NCBI GenBank assembly: GCA_937907425.1
Contig: CALCIE010000006.1
Span: forward strand, 1-64,000
Length of the DNA stretch: 64,000 nt
Source of the DNA: ZC4RG42 sp003242425
Lineage (GTDB): Bacteria; Pseudomonadota; Gammaproteobacteria; Burkholderiales; SG8-39
Reading direction: 5' to 3'
The notes below the pieces were generated by a model that worked only from the letters and a program-made list of their open reading frames with translations, was not told the origin of the DNA and ran no database searches. The translations under genes and the position numbers were made by a program. How positions within the stretch are numbered: the stretch's first letter is position 1; every line of letters begins with the position of its first letter. Of this stretch, positions 41,292 through 50,343 are shown piece by piece.

Positions 41292-42277
41292 TAGGCGGCG
41301 ATGCGCTCGACCTCGTTCTTCGAACCCATCACCACGCCCACGCGCTGATGCAGGGCCGTGGGCTGCAGGTCGAGAATGCGCCGCTCGCCGTCGGTCGCGG
41401 TACCGCCCGCCTGTTCGATGATGAAGGACATGGGATTCGCCTCGTACATCAGGCGCAGACGGCCTTCCTTGTGCTTGGCGTCGCGCGGATACATGAACAC
41501 GCCGCCGCGGCAGAGGATGCGGTAGACGTCGGCCACCATCGAGGCCACCCAGCGCATGTTGAAGTCGCGCCCGCGCGGCCCCGTCTTGCCCGCCAGGCAT
41601 TCGTCGATGTAGCGCTTCACCGGCGGCTCCCAGTTGCGCGCGTTGGAGGCGTTGATGGCGAATTCCGAGGTGTCCTCGGGAATGCGGATGTTCGGCTGCG
41701 TCAGAACGAATGAACCGAGCTCCTTGTCGAGCGTGAAGCCCACCGTGCCGTTGCCGACCGTGAGCACCAGCACCGTCGCCGGACCGTAGAGCGCGAAACC
41801 GGCCGCGACCTGCTTCGAGCCCGGCTGCAGGAAGGCATTCTCGTCGGGCACGCGGCCTTCGTCCTGATGGCGCAACACCGAGAAGATCGTGCCGACCGGG
41901 CCGTTGACGTCGAGGTTGGAGGAACCGTCGAGCGGATCCATGAGCAGCAGATATTCGCCGCGCGGATAGCGGTCCGGAACGATGTAGGGACCGTCCATTT
42001 CCTCAGACACCATCGCCGCGAGCTGGCCGCCCCATTCGTTGGCCTCCACCAGCACTTCGTTGGCGACCACGTCGAGCTTCTTCTGCGCCTCGCCCTGCAC
42101 GTTGATGTTGCCGACCACGTCGCCGATGCCGGACAGCGGCCCCTTGTTGACGTGGTAACCGATCATCTTGCACGCACGGGCCACCACCTCCAGTAACAGG
42201 CGCAGGCCGGGCGAAACCTTGTCGTGACTGCGTTGCTGTTCGAGCAGATATTGGGTGAGCGTGACGCGTCGTGCCAT
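41273..42277 (-). CDS. fbp: Fructose-1,6-bisphosphatase, class 1
   Basis: The gluconeogenic enzyme removes the 1-phosphate of fructose-1,6-bisphosphate. The 334-residue protein carries the metal site LLMDPLDGSSNLDVNGPVGT and MVSEEMDGPYIVPD, GDVVGNINVQGEAQKKLDVV, and the C-terminal substrate region RGGVFMYPRDAKHKEGRL. Class 1 FBPase fits proteobacteria. It stands alone between the catabolic island and the signalling module. It is functionally related to the carbon-storage genes downstream, but it is not in their operon. Confidence 0.97.
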   Translation of the reverse strand: MARRVTLTQYLLEQQRSHDKVSPGLRLLLEVVARACKMIGYHVNKGPLSGIGDVVGNINVQGEAQKKLDVVANEVLVEANEWGGQLAAMVSEEMDGPYIVPDRYPRGEYLLLMDPLDGSSNLDVNGPVGTIFSVLRHQDEGRVPDENAFLQPGSKQVAAGFALYGPATVLVLTVGNGTVGFTLDKELGSFVLTQPNIRIPEDTSEFAINASNARNWEPPVKRYIDECLAGKTGPRGRDFNMRWVASMVADVYRILCRGGVFMYPRDAKHKEGRLRLMYEANPMSFIIEQAGGTATDGERRILDLQPTALHQRVGVVMGSKNEVERIAAYHREAS

Positions 42278-42364
42278 AGGGAACCTCTGTTGATGGGAAG
42301 GCCCGAATTATCGGCGCTTACGGCAAGGCGCGCATCCTCCCGCAAACGCCGTACCGGCCGGCGC

Positions 42365-42757
42365 CTAGCGGGCGCGCTGCGCCTTGACGTTCTTGAAGAT
42401 GGGACCCCAGACGGGATGACCCGCTTCGGCAGGCGAGAGCTGCAGGCCGGGATCGATGGCGAGCGCGGCGACGAAGTCTTCGCGGCACTGCTGCTCGCGG
42501 CCCGTGGAACAGTTGATGAACGCCAGGTACTTGTAGGCCGTTACGCGGTCCTTGTCGGCCAGCCCCGCGCGCAAGGCGGCCGTCAGTCGTTGATCGGCAG
42601 TCTTGAGATCGCCGTCTTCGTAGGCAGCGACGCCCGCCCGCAGCAGGCTTTCGCCTTCGCCCGGCGAAGCCGGCCGTTCGGGCAGTGCGGCACAGCCGGT
42701 CAGGAATGCAGCGGCCAGAGCCAGTACGCGGGCAGCGGATTTCAGTTTTGCAGTCAT
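42365..42757 (-). CDS. Small TPR-like lipoprotein coupled to the kinase gene
   Basis: The 130-residue protein starts with a lipoprotein signal (AARVLALAAAFLTGCAAL, Cys22). It continues as one or two TPR-like helical pairs (GVAAYEDGDLKTADQRLTAA, VTAYKYLAFINCSTGREQQC, VAALAIDPGLQLSPAEAG). The ending HPVWGPIFKNVKAQ recalls small lipoproteins found beside type VI secretion kinase genes, but no secretion gene is present here. Its ATG overlaps the kinase stop (ATGA), so the two are made together. Confidence 0.72.
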   Translation of the reverse strand: MTAKLKSAARVLALAAAFLTGCAALPERPASPGEGESLLRAGVAAYEDGDLKTADQRLTAALRAGLADKDRVTAYKYLAFINCSTGREQQCREDFVAALAIDPGLQLSPAEAGHPVWGPIFKNVKAQRAR

Positions 42758-44223
42758 TCGAACTTGTGCCTGATGCGGTGGGTCTCGCCGGCGGCCAGCG
42801 TGACGTCCACGCGATGCACCGGCAGGTTGCCATTGCGGATCTCGATGCGATGCCTGCCCGCCGGCACGGTGATGCTCGCCAGCGGCGGCGCGACGCCGTG
42901 GGACCGGCCGTCGATGAAAATCTCGCCCCAGGGCGCCACCGACACTTGCAGCGTGGCTTCGCCGCCCCGGGCGGCCGTCTTGCCGCTGCCCGCCTTGGCG
43001 ACGGTGCGCGGCTTCGGCTTCGTCTCGCTTTTCGGTTTTTCCTCGCGCAGGGCGGCGGGCGCGGGCTGCGGCCCGGGTTCCGGGGAAGCCGCCTCCGGCT
43101 CGTCCGGCATGAATTCGGGCGCCAGGCCGGCGATCACGACCGGCGGCTGGGGACCGGCGGCCTCCGCCGCGAGCGCGTCGGCAGCGGGAACCTCGTGCGG
43201 CGCCTTGAGCACCGTCACCGCGACCACGCCCGCCACGGCGAGCGCCGCGATGCCGTAGAACCAGCTTCGCGCACCCGTCCTGCGGGCCGCGCGTTTGGTG
43301 GCGGGCAGCAGCACCGTGGTATCGCTCGTGCTGGCGAGGCGTCGCTCCTCCCGGCGCCGCCGTTCGCGGCGGCTCGAGCGCGAGCCGCCTTCGATCTCGC
43401 GCAGCAGCAGCGCCAGTTCGCGCAACATGCCGCGGGCGCTGGCGGGGCGGTCCTCCTGCCGCTTCGACAGCACCCGCCGCACGAAGGCGTCGACGGCGGG
43501 CGGCACTTTGGGATTGAGGCTGCTGGGCGGCGGCGGATCGTGCAGCAGCACGGCCTGCATGATATCCGGCACGTTTTCGCCGACGAACGGCTGTCTGCCC
43601 GTCAGCATTTCGTAGAGCAGCGTGCCGAGCGCGAAGATGTCGGAACGGCCGTCGATGTCCTCGCCCAGCACCTGTTCCGGCGACATGTACTTGGGCGAAC
43701 CGGCCAGCTCGCCCGTGCCCTTTCCTGCGCCGAAGGGCAGCGCGGCGATGCCGAAATCGGTGATCTTCACCCGGCGGCCGACCAGGATGATGTTGGCCGG
43801 CTTGACGTCGCGGTGCACCACGCCGTGTTCGTGCGCATACGCCAGCCCGCGCGCGATCTGCCCCGCCAGCTCCAGCGCGCGGGTCACGGACAACGGTGCG
43901 CTCTGGTCCAGCACCTCGCGCAGCGACGGCCCTTCCAGCAGTTCCATCGCGATGTAGGCGCAGCCGTCGGCCTCGCCCGCATCGAAGATGGTGACGATGT
44001 TGGGATGGTTGAGCCGGCCGGCCGACTGCGCCTCCTGAAAGAAGCGCCGCTCCACCGCCTCCTGCATCGCGCCCAGCCCGCGGAAATCGAAGGTCTTGAT
44101 CGCCAGCACGCGATCGATGATGGGATCGCGGGCCTTGTAAACCACGCCCATGGCACCGCGACCGATCTCCGCGAGCAGCTCGTAACGCCCCAATCGTTGT
44201 TGTTCTTCCACCATTTTCGGCAT
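42754..44223 (-). CDS. Membrane Ser/Thr protein kinase with periplasmic PEGA-like domain
   Basis: The 489-residue protein has an intact Hanks-type kinase domain (about 13-275): glycine loop IGRGAMGVVYK, Lys43 in LAIKTF, catalytic Asp139 in HRDVKPANI, Asp156 in DFG, and KYMSPEQ at the end of the activation loop. A basic Arg/Ser/Thr linker follows, then one membrane helix (about 321-339) and a Pro/Ala/Glu-rich stretch. A C-terminal PEGA-like beta domain carries VAPWGEIFIDGRSHGVAPPL. The kinase is cytosolic and the PEGA part is outside. An ATG at 44214 is an alternative start. A PP2C phosphatase and an FHA protein are divergent. Confidence 0.92.
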   Translation of the reverse strand: MPKMVEEQQRLGRYELLAEIGRGAMGVVYKARDPIIDRVLAIKTFDFRGLGAMQEAVERRFFQEAQSAGRLNHPNIVTIFDAGEADGCAYIAMELLEGPSLREVLDQSAPLSVTRALELAGQIARGLAYAHEHGVVHRDVKPANIILVGRRVKITDFGIAALPFGAGKGTGELAGSPKYMSPEQVLGEDIDGRSDIFALGTLLYEMLTGRQPFVGENVPDIMQAVLLHDPPPPSSLNPKVPPAVDAFVRRVLSKRQEDRPASARGMLRELALLLREIEGGSRSSRRERRRREERRLASTSDTTVLLPATKRAARRTGARSWFYGIAALAVAGVVAVTVLKAPHEVPAADALAAEAAGPQPPVVIAGLAPEFMPDEPEAASPEPGPQPAPAALREEKPKSETKPKPRTVAKAGSGKTAARGGEATLQVSVAPWGEIFIDGRSHGVAPPLASITVPAGRHRIEIRNGNLPVHRVDVTLAAGETHRIRHKFE

Positions 44224-44374
44224 TCGTGACGTGCGTCAAACCGCTTACCGCAGCGTGACCGCCCTCCTTATAGCGCGATTTCACCGCAACCGAAGCTGAT
44301 GCCTTGCGGGCCGCATGTATTCTGTCAAATAACCGCGTCCCGGAGCGGCGCGAACGTGAACAAAGGCATCATTT

Positions 44375-44392
44375 TTGTCATTACATTGTCAT
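44375..44392 (+). promoter_or_regulatory. PHO-box-like direct repeat
   Basis: TTGTCAT-TACA-TTGTCAT consists of two identical seven-base repeats with a four-base linker, the exact layout of a PhoB box (CTGTCAT-AwAw-CTGTCAT). It lies 119 bases upstream of the phosphatase start, in the divergent region between the kinase and phosphatase genes. No ideal -10 follows at the usual distance, and PhoB is not in the window. Confidence 0.45.
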
Positions 44393-44510
44393 ATTCCACT
44401 TGGTTGCCCTCCGCCGCTCGCCTACCATCGGATACGTCCGCGCAAGTGCCGCGGGCCCGTCCATAACCATAACAACGCGCCCGCTGGACAAGGGCAGGGG
44501 CAGAGGAGCA

Positions 44511-45332
44511 ATGAGTCATCACGAACTGGAAGTCGCGAGTTGTACGGACACCGGCAAGGTGCGGCCGTACAACGATGACAGCGTCGCGGTCGACGCGGCC
44601 GCCGGCATCGCCGCCATCGCCGACGGCATGGCGCTCAGGCGCGGCGCCGACGTCGCCAGCCGCATCGCCACGGCCGAGCTGCTGGAACGTCTGCGCCGGG
44701 AGTCGGGTACGAGCCCCGAGCGGGCGGTGCGCGAAGCCTTCTCCGCCATCGACCGCGCCATCCACGAGCAGGCGCAGAAGAACGTCTCCATGCAGGGCAT
44801 GGCGACCACGCTGGTCGCGGCCTGGTTCCGCGGCGAACGCGTGTCGATCGCGCATGTGGGCGACTCGCGGCTCTACCGCTTCCGCGACGGACAGCTCGAA
44901 CGCCTGACCATCGATCACTCCTTCGTGCAGGAGCAATTGAGCGCCGGCACGCTCACCAACAGCGAAGCGCGGCTTTCGCAGAGCCGGCATCTGGTTACCC
45001 GCGCGCTCGGCACCTCCGAAGGCGTCGCGCCCGATCTCTCCGAACACGAAGTGCGGCCGGGCGACATCTATCTGCTGTGTTCGGACGGTCTGCACGACCT
45101 GGTCGACGACAGCGACATCGCGCTGGCGCTCGAAACCCTGCAACCCAACATCGGGCTTGCCGCCGCCACGCTCGTCCATATGGCCAACGACCGCGGCGGG
45201 CTGGACAACATCTCGGTCGTCATCGTGCGCGTCAAGAACGGGCGCAGCAAGACACAGGCCGCGTCGGCGCGGGACAGGCAGTCGGCGCATCCGGGCCTGT
45301 TCGGCTGGCTGGGGAGAATCCTGGGGAAATAG
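44511..45332 (+). CDS. PP2C-type protein phosphatase
   Basis: The 273-residue protein has the PP2C motifs: RPYNDDSVAV, IADGM (Asp38-Gly39), GMATTLVAAWF, AHVGDSRLYRFRDG (Asp118), CSDGLHDLVDD (Asp192) and DNISVVIV (Asp232). After Asp-Gly-Met the usual GG is replaced by AL (ADGMALRRGAD). That is unusual, but the metal Asp is kept, so activity is likely. It should reverse phosphorylation by the divergent kinase. The ATG follows GAGGAGCA. A three-base gap links it to the FHA gene. Confidence 0.92.
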   Translation: MSHHELEVASCTDTGKVRPYNDDSVAVDAAAGIAAIADGMALRRGADVASRIATAELLERLRRESGTSPERAVREAFSAIDRAIHEQAQKNVSMQGMATTLVAAWFRGERVSIAHVGDSRLYRFRDGQLERLTIDHSFVQEQLSAGTLTNSEARLSQSRHLVTRALGTSEGVAPDLSEHEVRPGDIYLLCSDGLHDLVDDSDIALALETLQPNIGLAAATLVHMANDRGGLDNISVVIVRVKNGRSKTQAASARDRQSAHPGLFGWLGRILGK

Positions 45333-45335
45333 GCC

Positions 45336-46016
45336 ATGGCCAAACTCGTCATCAGCCGCAACGACACCCTGCTCGGATCGCGCTTCATCGAGAACACGCG
45401 CATCACCATCGGCCGCGCGAGCGGCAACACCATCCAGCTCGACGATCCGGCGGTGAGCAAACTCCACGCGCAGGTGGAGGTGGTGGGCAACGACCACATC
45501 CTGATCGATCTGGGCAGCGCCAACGGCACGTTCGTCAACGGCGAACGCGTCTCGCGTCACCTGTTGCGGCACGGCGACGTCGTGCAGGTGAGCGAATTCA
45601 GGATCCGCTACGTCGATCACCGCACCGTGATGAGCGGCAGCGACGGCGAGCGCACCATGGTCATCGCCAGGCCGCACGCCGCCCAGTCGCCGCCCGGCCT
45701 GGTGACCAGCGCGCCGGTGCCGGCCGCGCGCACGACGAAGGTGAACTACGCCCAGGGCATGCTGCGCGTCATCCAGGGCGGCGTGATCGGCAGCGAAATC
45801 CAGCTCAACCGCCCGCTCCATCCGCTCGGCACCGACCGCCACCGCGCCGCCATCCTGCGGCGCGTCGACGGCTTCTACGTGGCGCGCGTGGAAGGCGATC
45901 CGCCCAAAGTCAACGGCAAGCAGATCGCCGACGGCTGGCAGCCGCTCGCCAACCGCGACTTCATCGAAGTCGGCGGCCAGGCGGTACAGATCTGGATCGA
46001 CAAGCCGGGCGTCTGA
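45336..46016 (+). CDS. FHA-domain protein with a second degenerate FHA-like half
   Basis: The 226-residue protein begins with a clear forkhead-associated domain (about 15-95): GRASGNTIQLDD with Arg27, VSKLHAQVEVV with Ser41 and His44, and GSANGTFVNGE with Asn63. These residues bind phosphothreonine. A linker with a possible phospho-Thr site (ERTMVIA) follows. The C-terminal half (MLRVIQGGVIGSEIQLNRPL, VNGKQIADGW, FIEVGGQAVQIW) has the same strand pattern but lacks the binding residues, so it looks like a decayed FHA copy. It is likely a reader of the kinase signal. Confidence 0.9.
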   Translation: MAKLVISRNDTLLGSRFIENTRITIGRASGNTIQLDDPAVSKLHAQVEVVGNDHILIDLGSANGTFVNGERVSRHLLRHGDVVQVSEFRIRYVDHRTVMSGSDGERTMVIARPHAAQSPPGLVTSAPVPAARTTKVNYAQGMLRVIQGGVIGSEIQLNRPLHPLGTDRHRAAILRRVDGFYVARVEGDPPKVNGKQIADGWQPLANRDFIEVGGQAVQIWIDKPGV

Positions 46017-46028
46017 ACGCCGCCCACC

Positions 46029-46067
46029 AAAAGAAAACGTCCGGACCGCGTGACGCTTGTCCGGACG
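46029..46067 (-). terminator. Terminator of the glk-to-tal transcription unit
   Basis: The arms CGTCCGGAC (46038-46046) and GTCCGGACG (46059-46067) are followed, on the minus strand, by TTTTCTTTT. It lies 25 bases past the tal stop. Confidence 0.88.
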
Positions 46068-46091
46068 CGCTTTGCGCCGCCGCGCGGCGCG

Positions 46092-47210
46092 CTACGCCGC
46101 GGCCTTGACCCGTTCCTCGATCGCCGCCAGCAGCTTGTCGAAGGAATCGGCGAAGGCTTTCACGCCTTCGTCGAGCAGGCGCGCGGTGATCTCGTCGAGC
46201 GAGATCCCCAGGCGTTCCAGTTCGGCCAGCGCCTGTTTCGCGCCCTCCACGTCTTCCATGAGGCTCTGCCGCACCTCGCCGTGATCGCGGAAGGCATCGA
46301 AGGTGGCGGGCGGCAGCGTGTTCACGGTCTCGGGGCCGATCAGTTCCTCGACATAGACCACGTCGCGGTAGGCCGGATTCTTGGTGCTGGTGCTCGCCCA
46401 CAGCACGCGCTGCGGCTGCGCGCCCTGCGCGGCGAGTTTGCGCCAGCGTTCCGAACGGAAGCGCGCGAGGTAGCTCTGATACGCGAGCTTGGCGTTGGCG
46501 ATGGCGATCCTGCCGCGCAGCGCCAGCGCCGCCTCCTTCTTCTCGGGCGAACGCTCGGCCAGGCGCTCGAGCGCGGCATCGACCGCGGTGTCGATGCGGC
46601 TGACGAAGAAGCTCGCGACACTCGCCACGCGCTGCACGTCGGCGCGCGTCTTCACGCGCTGCTCGACGGCAGCGATGTATGCCTCGGCGACCTCCTCGTA
46701 GGCCTGGCGCGAGAACAGCAACGTGACGTTGACGTTGATGCCTTCAGTGATCAGTTCGCGCACTGCCGGCACGCCCGCCTTGGTGCCCGGTACCTTGATC
46801 ATGAGGTTGGGCCGGTCCACGCGTTCCCAGAGCCGGCGCGCCTCGGCGATCGTACCCCTGGTGTCGTGCGCAAGATGCGGCGACACTTCCAGGCTCACGT
46901 AGCCGTCCAGTCCCGCGCTCTCCTCGTACACGGGCATCAGCAGATCGGCCGCGTCCTGGATGTCGCGCACCGCGATCGCCTCGTAGATCGCCTTGGTGTC
47001 GCGATACTGGCCGCGCGCCTCGTCCACCAGCCTGTCGTAATGCGGACCGGCGATGGCCTTCTCGAAGATCGAGGGGTTGGAGGTCATGCCGCGCAAGCCT
47101 TCCTCGCGTACCAATCGCTCCAGTTCGCCGTTCTCGAGCATGTCGCGGCGGATGTAATCGAGCCAGATCGACTGGCCCGCTGCGGTGAGTGCTTGTACGG
47201 ATGGTTTCAT
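46092..47210 (-). CDS. tal: Transaldolase
   Basis: This pentose-phosphate enzyme moves a three-carbon unit between sedoheptulose-7-phosphate and glyceraldehyde-3-phosphate. The 372-residue protein is of the longer TalB/Tal-Pgi-like class seen in actinobacteria, cyanobacteria and some proteobacteria. It has GLRGMTSNPSIFEKAIAG, the Schiff-base region NLMIKVPGTKAGVPAV, and VLWASTSTKNPAYRDVVYVE. The start at 47210 is 26 bases below the GH57 gene on the same strand. It is the last gene of the carbon-storage unit. Confidence 0.95.
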   Translation of the reverse strand: MKPSVQALTAAGQSIWLDYIRRDMLENGELERLVREEGLRGMTSNPSIFEKAIAGPHYDRLVDEARGQYRDTKAIYEAIAVRDIQDAADLLMPVYEESAGLDGYVSLEVSPHLAHDTRGTIAEARRLWERVDRPNLMIKVPGTKAGVPAVRELITEGINVNVTLLFSRQAYEEVAEAYIAAVEQRVKTRADVQRVASVASFFVSRIDTAVDAALERLAERSPEKKEAALALRGRIAIANAKLAYQSYLARFRSERWRKLAAQGAQPQRVLWASTSTKNPAYRDVVYVEELIGPETVNTLPPATFDAFRDHGEVRQSLMEDVEGAKQALAELERLGISLDEITARLLDEGVKAFADSFDKLLAAIEERVKAAA

Positions 47211-47236
47211 GTTCCTGCCTGCAATGGGATGTTGAT

Positions 47237-48946
47237 TCAAGACGCGCGCCGCATGGTGCCGCCGCTTTCCGGTTGACCGGCGCCGCGGCTGATCGGAATG
47301 TCCAGGGTATGCGGACGCGGCAGCTTCAGCAACTCGTACAGATGGCCCAGATTCGCGCGGTAGCGCCGGTCGAACGCTTCCACCGCTTCGGGGGGGTTGT
47401 AATCGCCCAGCCACCAGAACCAGTCGGAACTTTCGCAACTGGCGAGCTGCCGCATCGCCGCGGCACGCGCACCCTCGTCCAGCCGGCCGCTGTTCAACAC
47501 CAGGTCGTAGCACTGCTTGGCGGTCACCAGCAGATCCCAGGCGGCGTTCTTGTCGCGCGAGCCGATCCAGGTGCCGAAATCGGCGTGCACCCAGCTTCCG
47601 GCGACCAGCCGGTCGAGCGAAGCGGGAATGTGCCTGCCTTCGTCGAGGACGGCCTTGAACGTCGTCGTCCGGAGGCGCGGGTGCGATTCCAGCGCGGCGT
47701 ACAGCGTCTCCAGAAAGTAGAAACCATTATAGGGATAATGTTCCCAGCAATTCTCGCCGTCGAGGATGATGCTCACCAGCGGCGTCGTGTCGGGCGCGGC
47801 GCGCATCGCGATGCCGTCGAGCTCGGCGATCAGATTGAGCGCCGCATCGCGGCTGTGCCATTTGGCGTATTCGAAGCCGATCAGATCGGACAGCCGGTCG
47901 TCGCGGAAGAACAGCGCCGGCCCGCCGCTGCGCAACCGCCACGGACGGTAGAGGCAGCGTTCCCGTTGCGCGGGCCAGTCCTCCGCCACCTTGATGGTGC
48001 GGCCGGCGCGCAGGCTCTGCACCAGAACGCCTTCGCTGCTCGCGGTCCACGCGCAGGCGGCGGCACCGAACATGTCCACCAACTGGGCGCACACCGCGCC
48101 TTCGGCCGGCCAGATGCCCGCCGGCTCGGCGCCGAACCGGCGCCGATGGCTCTCGAGCGCGGAATCGATGTGGAATTGCACTCGTGCCTGGCCGCCCGGG
48201 TAATGCGAGGCGGTGGGAAGCTCCATGGTGGGACGCGCTTCGCGCGCGGTGGCGAAGTCGAGCAGCAGCGGCGCGAGCGGATGGTAGTGCGGCGTGGTGG
48301 ACAGTTCCACACGGCCCTGCTCGGCGAGCGCCGCATACCGCGGAATGATGCCGCGGATGACTTCGCCGATGAATTCGAACAGCGCGCGCCGGTCTGCCAC
48401 CTTGAAGTTGCCGCCTTCGCTCATCAGCCGCGTCACCAGTTCCGAGCCGCGCCGGACCGTCTCGCCCGTCCAGGCGAGGTGGTACCACACCAGCAGATCG
48501 TAGAAATAGCGGTCGGACAGATAGGCGAGGTTGTGGGGCGCGTCGCCGTTGAAGACCCGGTGCAGCTCCAGCAGCCGCTTGTAGGCCGGGTAGGGCTTCA
48601 CCATCTTCTCGTGATTGGCGGCGAAGCAGCGCTCCATGATGAGCTGCCGTTCGGCCTCGGTGAGCGGCCGTTCCTCGGTGGGCTGCAGAAGCCGCAGCAG
48701 GGGATCGCGGATGCGGCCGGTCGCGTACTGCTCGACGTAGTCCTCGATCTGGTCGAGCAGGATCGGCACCAGATTGACGACGGCGTGCATGCCCGGATGG
48801 CGCTCCAGGTGCGCCGCCATGTCGCTGTAATCCTTCAGCGCGTGCAGGTACACCCAGGGCTGGGTGTACTCGCCCGTGGCGTAGTCGCGGTAATCCGGCT
48901 GATGCATGTGCCACATCAGCACCAGATCGAGTTTCCTGGCTGCCAT
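47237..48946 (-). CDS. Glycoside hydrolase family 57 protein
   Basis: The 569-residue cytosolic protein shows GH57 landmarks: the N-terminal WHMHQPDYRD (residues 12-21), the catalytic Glu region AGIWPAEGAVC, and SIILDGENCWEHYPYNG carrying the expected Asp. GH57 enzymes include alpha-amylases, 4-alpha-glucanotransferases and branching enzymes. Since no GH13 branching enzyme (glgB) lies in this locus, it could shape the glucan made by GlgA, but amylase activity is equally possible. It sits between glgC and tal with gaps of 11 and 26 bases. Confidence 0.9.
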   Translation of the reverse strand: MAARKLDLVLMWHMHQPDYRDYATGEYTQPWVYLHALKDYSDMAAHLERHPGMHAVVNLVPILLDQIEDYVEQYATGRIRDPLLRLLQPTEERPLTEAERQLIMERCFAANHEKMVKPYPAYKRLLELHRVFNGDAPHNLAYLSDRYFYDLLVWYHLAWTGETVRRGSELVTRLMSEGGNFKVADRRALFEFIGEVIRGIIPRYAALAEQGRVELSTTPHYHPLAPLLLDFATAREARPTMELPTASHYPGGQARVQFHIDSALESHRRRFGAEPAGIWPAEGAVCAQLVDMFGAAACAWTASSEGVLVQSLRAGRTIKVAEDWPAQRERCLYRPWRLRSGGPALFFRDDRLSDLIGFEYAKWHSRDAALNLIAELDGIAMRAAPDTTPLVSIILDGENCWEHYPYNGFYFLETLYAALESHPRLRTTTFKAVLDEGRHIPASLDRLVAGSWVHADFGTWIGSRDKNAAWDLLVTAKQCYDLVLNSGRLDEGARAAAMRQLASCESSDWFWWLGDYNPPEAVEAFDRRYRANLGHLYELLKLPRPHTLDIPISRGAGQPESGGTMRRAS

Positions 48947-48957
48947 GTCCTGCGCCG

Positions 48958-50301
48958 CTAGCGCGCGTGATGCACTTTCTGTCCGAGCATTTCCGGCGTG
49001 ACCAGGGTCACGCCCTTGGGCGTGACGTGGAAGCGGCGGCGGTCCGCCTCGGGGTCGACACCGATCTGTATGCCTTCCGGCAGTTTGCAGTGCTTGTCGA
49101 TGATCGCACGCCGCACCACGGCATGGCGGGAGATCTCGACGTTGGGCAGGATCACCGAGTCCTCGACGGTGCAGTAGCTGTGCACCCGGACGTTGGAGAA
49201 GAGCAGCGAACGGCGCACGGTCGAACCGCTGATGATGCAGCCGCCGGAGATGAGCGAATCGATAGCGCAGCCGCGCCGCTCTTCATCGTCGAACACGAAC
49301 TTCGCCGGCGGCAACTGCTCCTGATAGGTCCAGATCGGCCATTCGCGGTCGTAGAGGTTGAGCTCCGGCGTGACTTTGACCAGCTCCATGTTGGCTTCGT
49401 AATAGGCGTCCACCGTGCCGACGTCGCGCCAGTAGGAGCGGCCTTCGCTGCCGTGCACCGAGCTGTCGCTCAGGAAATGAGCGTGAACACGGTAACCGCG
49501 CTTCACCAGGTAGGGGATGATGTCCTTGCCGAAGTCGTGGCTGGAGTTGCGCGTGTCGGCATCGCGGATCAGCTGCTCGTAGAGGAAAGGCGCGTTGAAG
49601 ACGTAGATGCCCATGCTCGCGAGCGTGGTGTCCGGACGCCCGGGCAGCGGCTGCGGATTGGCCGGCTTTTCCTGGAAGCCGATGACGCGGCGCTCCTCGT
49701 CCACCTGCATGATGCCGAAGGCGCTGCCCGCCTCGACCGGCACTTCCACGCAGCCGATGGTGCAGTCGGCCTGGCGCCGCACGTGCTCCACCAGCATCTT
49801 GCCGTAGTCCATCTTGTAGACATGGTCGCCGGCGAGCACGAGCACGTAGCGCGGCTCGTAACGGCGCAGGATGTCGAGGTTCTGGAACACGGCATCGGCC
49901 GTACCCGTGTACCAGCTCGAATCCATACGCTGCTGCGCAGGCAGCAGTTCCACGAATTCACCCAGGCGCCCGTCGAGAAAGGACCAGCCGCGTTGCACGT
50001 GGCGGATGAGGCTCTGCGCCTTGTATTGCGTCAGGATGCCGATGCGGCGGATGCCGGAGTTCACGCAGTTGGAGAGCGTGAAGTCGATGATGCGGAATTT
50101 GCCGCCGAAGTGGACCGAAGGTTTGCAGCGCCAGTCGGTGAGCTGTTCGAGCCGCGAGCCGCGCCCGCCGGCGAGCACCATGGCGATTGTGTTGCGCGCG
50201 ATGAGCGGCAGATAAGGGGGCTTGACGTCGGTGCTGTAAGGGAAGTTGCCACCCGGTATCGGGTCCGTGATCTCATCCGGCGTGCTGTATTCCGCATTCA
50301 T
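48958..50301 (-). CDS. glgC: Glucose-1-phosphate adenylyltransferase
   Basis: It makes ADP-glucose, the activated sugar for glycogen. The 447-residue protein has LAGGRGSRLEQLTDWRCKPS, FRIIDFTLSNCVNSGIRRIG, the SWYTGTADAVFQNLDILRRY segment and DHVYKMDYGKM. A left-handed beta-helix C-terminus follows (CIISGSTVRRSLLFSNVRVH, VILPNVEISRHAVVRRAIID). Allosteric control by sugar phosphates is expected from the family. It lies 42 bases after xfp and 11 bases before the GH57 gene. Confidence 0.97.
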   Translation of the reverse strand: MNAEYSTPDEITDPIPGGNFPYSTDVKPPYLPLIARNTIAMVLAGGRGSRLEQLTDWRCKPSVHFGGKFRIIDFTLSNCVNSGIRRIGILTQYKAQSLIRHVQRGWSFLDGRLGEFVELLPAQQRMDSSWYTGTADAVFQNLDILRRYEPRYVLVLAGDHVYKMDYGKMLVEHVRRQADCTIGCVEVPVEAGSAFGIMQVDEERRVIGFQEKPANPQPLPGRPDTTLASMGIYVFNAPFLYEQLIRDADTRNSSHDFGKDIIPYLVKRGYRVHAHFLSDSSVHGSEGRSYWRDVGTVDAYYEANMELVKVTPELNLYDREWPIWTYQEQLPPAKFVFDDEERRGCAIDSLISGGCIISGSTVRRSLLFSNVRVHSYCTVEDSVILPNVEISRHAVVRRAIIDKHCKLPEGIQIGVDPEADRRRFHVTPKGVTLVTPEMLGQKVHHAR

Positions 50302-50343
50302 TTCTTTCCCCTTATTTCGCGCCCGCGGCGCGGGCTCACCTGT

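Noticed and set aside
42365..46016. Part of a type VI secretion cluster
   Set aside because: Kinase, phosphatase and FHA genes resemble T6SS regulators, but no structural tss gene is present within the window.
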